A DNA stretch of 41,006 bases from CAYJEO01 sp044432805. Its GTDB lineage: Bacteria; Bacillota_I; Bacilli_A; RF39; UBA660. Below the pieces are notes generated by a model. The model made no database searches. It was not told the origin of the DNA and was given only the letters and a program-made list of their open reading frames with translations. The stretch's first letter is position 1. Each line of letters opens with the position of its first letter. The translations under genes were made by a program, and so were the position numbers. Shown here one piece after another: positions 16,611 through 22,969 of this stretch. The DNA is taken from positions 1 to 41,006 of the forward strand of contig JAWXUI010000008.1 of NCBI GenBank assembly GCA_044432805.1. Reading direction: 5' to 3'.

Positions 16611-16901
16611 ATGATTCAATTAATTTTAATTATTTTATTTGTTATTAGTTTTTTTAGTCCAAATATGCTTTTAAATAAACAACAAAAAAACATACAAAAT
16701 ATAGACGAAAAAAAAATAATAATAAATCATTCTAGACTATTGTTTTTTGCAATTATATTAATGATGTTTAGTATAGAAATAACTGAATATAACGATAGTT
16801 TAATAATTCCAATAATATTTTATGGTGTAATTTTATTTTGTATTATAAAGTTATTCAAATCAAAAAAAGTAGTTGCTGAAATAAATAAAAAATATAAATA
16901 A
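16611..16901 (+). CDS. Small membrane protein of unknown function
   Basis: A 96-residue protein with about three hydrophobic segments (residues 2-20, 45-58 and 65-82) separated by Lys/Asn-rich loops. The ATG at 16611 is chosen over an upstream start at 16587 because GAGAGGTG at 16596-16603 is correctly spaced for it, and 16587 would leave almost no leader after the promoter. It is divergent from the DUF3592-like gene. No family recognised. Confidence 0.6.
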   Translation: MIQLILIILFVISFFSPNMLLNKQQKNIQNIDEKKIIINHSRLLFFAIILMMFSIEITEYNDSLIIPIIFYGVILFCIIKLFKSKKVVAEINKKYK

Positions 16902-17102
16902 AAATATATTTTTTTTCCTATATATAATTATTTTTTATAATATATGTAAACTAATAATTTGTTTAAAGGATAGAATAGCAAATTAAGAAAATTGAAGAAA
17001 CAGCAATTGAAAACGAAAAAATGTTATTTTTAAAAATATAGTAAAACGAATATAATTAATAAGAATATATTAAATGTATTTCTTATTTAGAATGGAATAA
17101 AT

Positions 17103-17501
17103 ATGATTGATAGAATTTTAATGGAGTTATATGATAATTATCAAAAAAACGATTTATCACAATTAGATAAATTTATAAAAATGAATTTTCCAAATGATGG
17201 AACAGACATTTATTTTAAAGTTTGTGTATTCATATTGTTTTCTAGGTGTAGTGGTTATCAAGCAAGGTATAGTGCTACAAGAGAAAAACTTTGCGAAATC
17301 ATTTTATCTGGAAATTATAATAATAAAAATTTATTAGATTTCTATATTAATAAAGTAAATAATCAAAAAGGAATATTAAAAATATATAATACCTTAGATA
17401 AAAATAAAATACCTATATATGTGGATAACATATTAAAATATTTGAATCAATTTAGCCCTAAATTTTTGAATGAACTAAAGGATAAAATAACAAATGAATA
17501 A
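17103..17501 (+). CDS. Uncharacterised 132-residue helical protein
   Basis: A soluble, mostly helical protein with no motif I recognise; it has isolated cysteines (V-C-V-F-I-L-F-S-R-C-S-G and K-L-C-E-I-I). The ribosome-binding site is weak (GGAA about ten bases upstream). The 200 bases upstream (16902-17102) hold no gene, only AT-rich sequence with an AATAAGAA/TTCTTATT hairpin at about 17060-17090. It is followed by a terminator and then by the zinc regulon promoter. Real coding is likely from its length in such AT-rich DNA. Confidence 0.6.
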   Translation: MIDRILMELYDNYQKNDLSQLDKFIKMNFPNDGTDIYFKVCVFILFSRCSGYQARYSATREKLCEIILSGNYNNKNLLDFYINKVNNQKGILKIYNTLDKNKIPIYVDNILKYLNQFSPKFLNELKDKITNE

Positions 17502-17540
17502 AAACTTTATTTATAAAAAATATTGGTTTTTATTTTTTTT
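17499..17540 (+). terminator. Terminator before the zinc regulon
   Basis: TAAAAAC pairs with GTTTTTA, with an inner TTTAT/ATAAA stem, followed by eight T. Confidence 0.55.
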
Positions 17541-17542
17541 TA

Positions 17543-17551
17543 TGCTATAAT
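17543..17551 (+). promoter_or_regulatory. Extended -10 promoter of the zur-znu operon
   Basis: TGC-TATAAT, placed directly before the palindromic operator so that the operator covers the expected transcription start. Confidence 0.7.
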
Positions 17552-17552
17552 C

Positions 17553-17575
17553 AATTTGAAAATCATTTTCAAATT
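17553..17575 (+). promoter_or_regulatory. Fur/Zur-type operator
   Basis: A perfect 11-1-11 palindrome, AATTTGAAAAT-C-ATTTTCAAATT. Its core TGAAAAT-C-ATTTTCA has the 7-1-7 form of Fur-family boxes. It overlaps the expected start of transcription and lies 14 bases before the regulator's start codon, so a metal-loaded repressor bound here would block the whole operon, including its own gene. Confidence 0.85.
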
Positions 17576-17589
17576 ACAGAGGTGTGTTT

Positions 17590-17979
17590 ATGCGTAGTTA
17601 TAAAACAAAACAAAAAGATATTATATTAAATTATATCAAAAATTTGAAATCAGCATTTACAGCAAAAGATATTTATAGTGGTATATCTAATTTAGATGTG
17701 GGACTTACAACCATATATAGATGTCTTGAAACATTAGAGAAAGAAAGTAAAATAAAAAAAATAATTGAAAATAATATTTCTAAATATCAGTATTTAGATT
17801 CTTGTGACCATGAAAATCACTTTTATTTAAAATGTAATGTTTGTAATAGAATAATACATACTGATTGTGAATGTATAGCAGATTTTAAAAAGCATTTTAT
17901 TGATGAACATGAATTTGAATTAGATAAAGATGTTATTATATTTGGAATTTGTAATGATTGTAAGAAAGAGGATATATAA
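17590..17979 (+). CDS. zur: Fur-family metal-responsive repressor, probably Zur
   Basis: A 129-residue Fur-family protein. The winged helix includes T-T-I-Y-R-C-L-E-T-L (about 40-49), and structural zinc would bind C82-x2-C85 and C121-x2-C124. Regulatory-site candidates are H74, H77, H90 and H107. Zinc specificity is inferred from cotranscription with a ZnuABC-type importer; Mn or Fe sensing is not excluded. The start at 17590 is preferred over GTG 17584 because CAGAGGTGTG is spaced for it. The stop overlaps the znuA start by one base (TAATG). Confidence 0.85.
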   Translation: MRSYKTKQKDIILNYIKNLKSAFTAKDIYSGISNLDVGLTTIYRCLETLEKESKIKKIIENNISKYQYLDSCDHENHFYLKCNVCNRIIHTDCECIADFKKHFIDEHEFELDKDVIIFGICNDCKKEDI

Positions 17980-18986
17980 TGAAAAAAATAATAAAAATTG
18001 TAATAGTAGTTTTGGTAGTTTTCTTGTCTTTATTTTTAATAACTAGTTTAGCAACAAAAAGAATTGATGATGACAAAATAACAATAATTTCAACAACTTT
18101 TCCAGGTTATGATTTTGCACGAGCTGTTGTTGGTGATAATGAGGAAGTAGAAATAGAGATGTTGTTAGCTCCAGGTTCTGAGAGTCATACATATGAACCT
18201 TCACCTCAAGATATTATTAATATCGGAAATGCTGATATGTTCATTTATGTTGGTGGAGAATCGGACGAATGGGTAGAAGAAATATTAAGTGACATAGACA
18301 CTAGTGATATGAAAATTATAAAACTAATGGATTATGTAACTGTTTATGAAGAAGAAATAGTTGAAGGTATGGAAGTAAGTGAAGAACACGATCACGATGA
18401 TGAAGAATCAGAAGAACACGATGATGAAGAATCAGAAGAACATGATCATGAAGAAGTAGAATATGATGAACATGTTTGGACAAGCCCAGTAAATGCAATT
18501 ATTTTAGTTGAAGAAATTGGTAGTCAAATAATTGAAATTTTACCTGATAGTGAAGAAGAATTAAATGAAAATAAAAATAACTATATGAGTGAATTAGAAA
18601 AAATAGATTTAGAAATAGTTGAAGTTGTAGAAAATGCTGTAAGAACAGAAGTTATATTTGGAGATAGATTTCCACTTAGATATTTTGTTTCAGAATATAA
18701 TTTAGATTATTATGCAGCATTTCCTGGTTGTTCAGAACAAACAGAAGCAAGTGCAGCTACTATTGCATTTTTAATAGATAAAGTAAATGAAGATAATATT
18801 CCAGTAATATTTTCAATTGAATTATCTAGTAATGAAATCGCGCAAGCAATTGCCGATGAAACAGATGCTGTTATTTTAGAATTTCATGCGGCGCACAACA
18901 TAACACAAACTGATTTTGATAATGGTGTAACTTACGTTGAGTTGATGCAAAGAAATATTGAAGCATTAAAAGAGGCGTTATATTAA
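17979..18986 (+). CDS. znuA: Zinc ABC transporter substrate-binding protein
   Basis: A 335-residue cluster A-I binding protein. H70 in P-G-S-E-S-H and H165 after the loop are expected metal ligands. A His/Asp/Glu-rich loop at about 136-165 is typical of zinc members. Where classical ZnuA has a third His there is G-D-R-F-P (228-232), followed by Y-Y-A-A-F-P-G-C-S, a subfamily I associate with clostridial importers. The N-terminus is a long hydrophobic helix with no cysteine, so it has no lipobox and is likely anchored by an uncleaved helix. It is translationally coupled to zur and znuC by one-base overlaps. Confidence 0.9.
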   Translation: MKKIIKIVIVVLVVFLSLFLITSLATKRIDDDKITIISTTFPGYDFARAVVGDNEEVEIEMLLAPGSESHTYEPSPQDIINIGNADMFIYVGGESDEWVEEILSDIDTSDMKIIKLMDYVTVYEEEIVEGMEVSEEHDHDDEESEEHDDEESEEHDHEEVEYDEHVWTSPVNAIILVEEIGSQIIEILPDSEEELNENKNNYMSELEKIDLEIVEVVENAVRTEVIFGDRFPLRYFVSEYNLDYYAAFPGCSEQTEASAATIAFLIDKVNEDNIPVIFSIELSSNEIAQAIADETDAVILEFHAAHNITQTDFDNGVTYVELMQRNIEALKEALY

Positions 18987-19669
18987 TGGATTTAATAGAA
19001 ATAAAAAAATTATCTTTAGGATATGAAAAAGAAAATGTAATTAACAATTTATCTATTACTATAGAAGAAAAAGATTTTATTTGTGTAGTCGGTCCTAATG
19101 GATGTGGAAAAACAACTTTTATAAAAGGTTTATTAGGGCTTCTTTCTCCAATAAAAGGAAAGATTGTATATGATAAAAGTTTAAAGAAAAACTTTATTGG
19201 TTACATGCCACAAGAAACAAAAGTTGATGCTAATTTTCCTGCGTCTGTTTATGAAATTGTTTTATCTGGTTGTTTAAATAAATTAGGAAAAAGACCATTT
19301 TATAAAAAAAGTGAAAAAGATGAAGTTATAAGAAATTTAAAATTATTAAAAATACATAATTTAATTGATAAAAATTTTTGTGACTTATCTGGTGGGCAAA
19401 GACAAAAAGTTTTATTAGCAAGAAGCTTATGTGCAACTAATAAACTACTTATATTAGATGAACCATCGAATAACTTAGACCATAAATCTAAAATAGAATT
19501 ATATGAAATAGCAAAAAAAATAAACAAAGAAAGAGGAATTACCATAATTATGATTACTCATGATTTAGATCATCACAATTTAATTGGTAATAAAATTTTA
19601 TCTTTGGAAACGAAAAATTATTTTTATGGAACAACTGATGAATTCGTAAGGATGGTGCACAATGATTAA
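18986..19669 (+). CDS. znuC: Zinc ABC transporter ATP-binding protein
   Basis: A 227-residue ABC ATPase with Walker A G-P-N-G-C-G-K-T-T (36-44), the signature L-S-G-G-Q-R-Q-K, Walker B L-L-I-L-D-E-P-S-N-N-L-D and switch H in M-I-T-H-D-L-D-H-H. It powers the importer with ZnuA and ZnuB. The ATG overlaps the znuA stop (TAATG), and the gene overlaps znuB by eight bases. Confidence 0.95.
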   Translation: MDLIEIKKLSLGYEKENVINNLSITIEEKDFICVVGPNGCGKTTFIKGLLGLLSPIKGKIVYDKSLKKNFIGYMPQETKVDANFPASVYEIVLSGCLNKLGKRPFYKKSEKDEVIRNLKLLKIHNLIDKNFCDLSGGQRQKVLLARSLCATNKLLILDEPSNNLDHKSKIELYEIAKKINKERGITIIMITHDLDHHNLIGNKILSLETKNYFYGTTDEFVRMVHND

Positions 19670-20477
19670 TGAGTTAATAAATATGTTTTCATATGCATTT
19701 ATGCAAAAAGCATTAATTGTTGGTTTATTACTTTCGTTATGTGCTTCATTACTCGGTGTATCACTTGTTTTAAGAAAAAATTCAATGATAGGTGATGGAT
19801 TGTCTCATGTTGGATTTGGTGCATTAGCAGTTGCTACTGTTTTAGGTTGTGAACCTTTATTGTTTACAATTCCAATTGTAATAGTTGTGTCATTTTTGAT
19901 TTTAAAACTTAATACAAATAGTAAGATACATGGAGATTCAGCAATAGCGTTAATGTCTGCAAGTGCCCTAGCAATAGGTGTAATGGCAATTTCTGTTACT
20001 AATGGAATTAATACAGATATAAATAGTTATTTGTTTGGAAGTATATTATCGCAAACTACGGGTGATGTAATATTGACTATTGGTTTATCAATAGTTGTAA
20101 TAACTTTGTACATAGTTTGTTATAACAGAATATTTGCAATTACATTTGATGAAACTTTTGCAAAATCAACAGGAGTAAAAACAGATTTTTATAATATTAT
20201 TTTAGCGGTTTTATGTTCTATTACTATTGTATTAGGAATGAGAATGATGGGGGCTTTATTAATATCTAGTTTAATAATTTTCCCTACTTTATCGTCTATG
20301 CAATTATATAAAAATTTTAAAGCTGTAGTTATTTCGTCAGTAATAGTTTCTTGTATTTGTTTCTTTTTAGGATTATGCATTTCATTTTTCTATTCAACTC
20401 CAACAGGAGCTAGTATAGTAATAGTAAATTTAATAGTGCTTATTTCATTTAGAATTGTTTCTGCTTTAAAAATATAA
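19662..20477 (+). CDS. znuB: Zinc ABC transporter permease
   Basis: A 271-residue ABC-3 family permease with about eight membrane helices. The family features S-L-V-L-R-K-N-S-M-I-G-D-G-L-S-H-V-G-F and M-M-G-A-L-L-I-S-S-L-I-I-F-P are clear. It starts inside the end of znuC and ends the operon. No strong terminator follows before the next promoter at 20519. Confidence 0.95.
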   Translation: MINELINMFSYAFMQKALIVGLLLSLCASLLGVSLVLRKNSMIGDGLSHVGFGALAVATVLGCEPLLFTIPIVIVVSFLILKLNTNSKIHGDSAIALMSASALAIGVMAISVTNGINTDINSYLFGSILSQTTGDVILTIGLSIVVITLYIVCYNRIFAITFDETFAKSTGVKTDFYNIILAVLCSITIVLGMRMMGALLISSLIIFPTLSSMQLYKNFKAVVISSVIVSCICFFLGLCISFFYSTPTGASIVIVNLIVLISFRIVSALKI

Positions 20478-20518
20478 AACTAATTTTTATTATAAATATT
20501 TTATTAATTTTAAAAGTT

Positions 20519-20527
20519 TGATATAAT
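20519..20527 (+). promoter_or_regulatory. Extended -10 promoter of the 20553 gene
   Basis: TGA-TATAAT lies 25 bases before the start codon. Confidence 0.6.
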
Positions 20528-20552
20528 ATAATGAGTTTGAAGGTGAAATTAT

Positions 20553-20753
20553 ATGTTTGATAAAATTAAAAATAAAATAAAAATGAAATCAACTCCTATA
20601 GAAAATATAGAAGATGTAAAATTAAATGAATATTTATCTAAATTTAATTGTTCTAATTGCCATAATCATTGTCGATTAGATAAGATTAAATGTGGTGGTG
20701 GAATACAATTTAGAGAAGAAAAAACAAATGAATATAAAGCTACAAATATTTAA
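20553..20753 (+). CDS. Small four-cysteine protein, probably metal-binding
   Basis: A 66-residue protein with a basic N-terminus and C33-x2-C36-x3-C40-x6-C47 followed by G-G-G. The C-x-x-C-x-x-x-C-[RP]-L-...-K-C-G-x-G pattern resembles small proteins and domains that may hold zinc or an iron-sulfur cluster; function is unknown. It follows the zinc importer but has its own promoter and a strong terminator. GAAGGTGAA is its ribosome-binding site. Confidence 0.7.
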   Translation: MFDKIKNKIKMKSTPIENIEDVKLNEYLSKFNCSNCHNHCRLDKIKCGGGIQFREEKTNEYKATNI

Positions 20754-20771
20754 ATGAATATTGGGTATATT

Positions 20772-20797
20772 AAACAAGGATAACCTTGTTTTTTTGT
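20772..20797 (+). terminator. Terminator after the four-cysteine gene
   Basis: AAACAAGG pairs with CCTTGTTT around an ATAA loop, followed by a T tract. Confidence 0.85.
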
Positions 20798-20814
20798 TAA
20801 TTAGATGTTATGCT
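20786..20814 (+). promoter_or_regulatory. Probable original uvrB promoter, now separated from uvrB
   Basis: TTGTTT (20786-20791), a 17-base spacer and TATGCT (20809-20814), with TGT before the -10, form a plausible extended promoter. It precedes the truncated uvrB start copy rather than the intact gene. It overlaps the preceding terminator's T tract. Confidence 0.45.
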
Positions 20815-20832
20815 TTTATCAGTTTTAAAAAA

Positions 20833-20857
20833 GAGAGGCAAATATGTTTAAATTAGT
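20833..20857 (+). repeat. Left copy of a 25-bp direct repeat (uvrB start region)
   Basis: Identical to 22945-22969 over 25 bases, covering GAGAGG, the ATG and the codons for M-F-K-L plus two bases. The match extends to 28 of 29 bases from 20829. It marks one edge of a probable insertion. Confidence 0.95.
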
Positions 20858-20870
20858 GAACTATTTTTAA
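20844..20870 (+). pseudogene. Truncated copy of the uvrB start
   Basis: ATG at 20844 reads M-F-K-L-V like uvrB, then diverges to N-Y-F and a TAA stop at 20868-20870. It is the leftover 5' end of uvrB at the left insertion boundary. Confidence 0.8.
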
Positions 20871-21063
20871 AAAAGCATGTTTCTTATTTGGTTTCAAATT
20901 ATAACTTTCGTTATACTATAGTTCCTATTTTCTAAAAATTTAAAGAATAAGTGGAATGTAAAAACTGTAGAAACAATAACTTATGATATGAATTCATGAT
21001 ATTTAACATTTGCGATTAGTTTCTTATCTGAAAAAAATTACAAATAAAAAGGAGAGAAAAGGT

Positions 21064-22095
21064 ATGAATAAATTAAATTTACAAAGTAACTTATTTAATG
21101 AGATTAAAAGTATATTGGATAAATCTAAAAATAAAATAGTTGCAACCATAAATAACGAATTGATTGTTTCATATTGGAAGATTGGCGAAATTATAGTTAA
21201 ATATGAGCAAAATGAATGCATTAGAGCAGAGTATGGTAAATCTACATTATTAGAAATTTCAAAAGTATTAACAAAAGAATTTGGAAAAGGTTTTTCAGTA
21301 TCTAACATTCAATATATGAGAAGATTTTATAAAGAATATGAAATTCAACAGACAGTGTCTGTTAAATTGAGTTGGTCACATTTTTGTGAATTACTAAATA
21401 TATCTGATAAAAAGAAGAGAAGTTTTTACGAAAAAGAAAGTATTAACTCAAAATGGAGTGCTAGAGAATTAAAAAGACAAATAAATACTTCATTATACGA
21501 AAGATTACTATTATCAAAAGGAAAAAATAATAAAGAAGAAGTATATAAGTTAGCTCAAAAAGGAATTGAATTAAGTAGCCCTAAAGATATCATAAAGGAT
21601 CCATATGTATTTGAATTTTTAGGTATCCCTGAAAACAAGCCAATCCTTGAAAGTGATTTAGAAAAATCTTTAATAAAACAAATAGAAAAATTTTTGCTTG
21701 AATTAGGTAGAGGGTTTATGTTTGTAGGATCACAACAAAGAATAACAATAGATAATGATCATTATTATGCTGATATGGTGTTTTATAACAAACCTTTAAA
21801 AGCTTATGTAATAATAGAACTTAAGACATCAAAACTTATGGCTTCTGCAATAGGACAATTAAATATGTATCTTAACTATTATGAAAAAGAAGTAAATGAT
21901 GTAGATGATAATAAGCCTATAGGAATTATTTTGTGTACTGATAAAAATAATGTAAGTGCAGAATATGCATTAGGTGGTATGGATAATAATATTTTTGCCT
22001 CTAAATATACAATGTACATTCCGAATAAAGAAAAACTACAAGCAGAGGTACTTAAAGTTGTTGAAAGTATAAACAATTATGATAATGAAAATTAA
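21064..22095 (+). CDS. PD-(D/E)XK nuclease family protein, DUF1016/YhcG-like
   Basis: A 343-residue protein with the helical DUF1016 N-terminal domain (I-V-S-Y-W-K-I-G-E-I, W-S-H-F-C-E-L-L, W-S-A-R-E-L-K-R-Q-I) and a C-terminal nuclease-type domain. In the latter, D237 (Y-Y-A-D-M-V-F), E252 and K254 (I-I-E-L-K-T) and a downstream G-Q-L-N-M-Y-L-N-Y-Y form the PD-(D/E)XK pattern. Members are often linked to restriction-modification loci, but no modification gene is here. The ATG at 21064 follows GGAG at 21051-21054; an earlier TTG at 21010 lacks a site. The gene is full length and lies inside the probable insertion. Confidence 0.9.
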   Translation: MNKLNLQSNLFNEIKSILDKSKNKIVATINNELIVSYWKIGEIIVKYEQNECIRAEYGKSTLLEISKVLTKEFGKGFSVSNIQYMRRFYKEYEIQQTVSVKLSWSHFCELLNISDKKKRSFYEKESINSKWSARELKRQINTSLYERLLLSKGKNNKEEVYKLAQKGIELSSPKDIIKDPYVFEFLGIPENKPILESDLEKSLIKQIEKFLLELGRGFMFVGSQQRITIDNDHYYADMVFYNKPLKAYVIIELKTSKLMASAIGQLNMYLNYYEKEVNDVDDNKPIGIILCTDKNNVSAEYALGGMDNNIFASKYTMYIPNKEKLQAEVLKVVESINNYDNEN

Positions 22096-22130
22096 TAATA
22101 TACGAGTTTAACATAAAATTACAAAGTAGA

Positions 22131-22139
22131 TGTTATAAT
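22131..22139 (+). promoter_or_regulatory. Extended -10 promoter of the vanZ-like gene
   Basis: TGT-TATAAT, 42 bases before the start, after the YhcG-like gene. Confidence 0.55.
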
Positions 22140-22180
22140 GTCATTACAAAGATTATTTATATAATGATTGGAGGAATTTC

Positions 22181-22783
22181 ATGAATGCAATAATAAAATA
22201 TATTTTGAATATGATTCCATATATGCTTATTTCTTTACCTATTATTGTAATTGTCAGATATATTAGAGTAAGGGCTATGCATAAACATTTGTTGAGAACA
22301 TCTATTCACCATGAAATCGGAATTATTTTGTTTGTTGTTTTTTTGATTGGGTTGGCATCTCAAACGATAATACCCAAAATAGAGTTTGGAAATACAAATC
22401 AATTTATTGTTGGATACGGAATGGGAAGTATAAATCTGATACCTTTTAAGGTAATTATAGAGACCTATACAGCAGTTTTTGTAGATAGATATTTCAATTA
22501 TTTTTTAATTAATTTTATAGGCAATATTGTTATGTTTATGCCAATAGGGTTTTTCGCACCATTATTATGGGAAAATATATCTTTTAAAAAAACTGTTGTA
22601 ATTGGGTTATTATCATCTTTATTTATAGAAATCTGTCAACTGCCACAGGCAAGGGGGACAGATATCGATGATATTTGGATAAATACGTTAGGTTGTATTT
22701 TAGGATTTGGAGTTTACATAATTTTAAAAAAGTGTATACCACTTTTTGTGCAAAAATTCAAAGTGGTCAATCAAACGAAATGA
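22181..22783 (+). CDS. VanZ-like membrane protein
   Basis: A 200-residue protein with about five membrane helices and the VanZ domain features N-L-I-P-F-K, G-N-I-V-M-F-M-P-I-G-F, F-I-E-I-C-Q-L and R-G-T-D-I-D-D-I-W-I-N-T-L-G. VanZ gives low-level teicoplanin resistance in some enterococci, but most chromosomal homologues have no known substrate, so resistance should not be assumed. It is the second gene of the probable insertion next to uvrB. TTGGAGGA precedes the start. Confidence 0.9.
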   Translation: MNAIIKYILNMIPYMLISLPIIVIVRYIRVRAMHKHLLRTSIHHEIGIILFVVFLIGLASQTIIPKIEFGNTNQFIVGYGMGSINLIPFKVIIETYTAVFVDRYFNYFLINFIGNIVMFMPIGFFAPLLWENISFKKTVVIGLLSSLFIEICQLPQARGTDIDDIWINTLGCILGFGVYIILKKCIPLFVQKFKVVNQTK

Positions 22784-22944
22784 GAAAATGCGAATATAGT
22801 TTGTACAACTCTATAGTTTTTATAGAGGTTTGTGACTTCATTCGTTTTTAACTAGAAAAGTACTATATCAATCTATTTAAAAATCACTTTGGTAACGAAT
22901 TTTTAAAAATATAACTGATAATGAATATTTTTCATAGCACAAAG

Positions 22945-22969
22945 GAGAGGCAAATATGTTTAAATTAGT
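22945..22969 (+). repeat. Right copy of the 25-bp direct repeat (intact uvrB start)
   Basis: Identical to 20833-20857. It contains the functional uvrB ribosome-binding site and first codons. Together with the left copy it brackets 20858-22944. Confidence 0.95.

Larger units (their letters stand above)
20754..21063 (+). other. 310-base intergenic region at the left end of the probable insertion
   Basis: It holds, in order: a hairpin terminator (20772-20797), a promoter-like element (20786-20814), a duplicate of the uvrB translation start (20829-20870), a small TATAAC/GTTATA hairpin (20900-20915) with a nearby TATACT, a palindrome ATGAATTCAT (20988-20997), and the ribosome-binding site of the YhcG-like gene. 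No intact gene is seen. Confidence 0.75.

Noticed and set aside
16902..17102. Possible small RNA or gene remnant between 16901 and 17103
   Set aside because: There is a hairpin (AATAAGAA/TTCTTATT) and a short Lys/Glu frame, but no promoter-terminator pair or conserved pattern I can support.
18316..18498. His/Leu-rich - strand ORF opposite the znuA acidic loop
   Set aside because: A composition artefact of GAA/GAT/CAC codons read in reverse; no start signal.
22727..22747. AAAAAGTG/CACTTTTT hairpin as a terminator of the VanZ-like gene
   Set aside because: It lies inside the coding sequence, and its T run is entirely part of the stem, so I do not call it a terminator.
22809..22827. CTCTATA/TATAGAG hairpin after the VanZ-like gene
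   Set aside because: A seven-pair stem, but no T tract follows on either strand, so it is not a convincing terminator. Its role is unknown.
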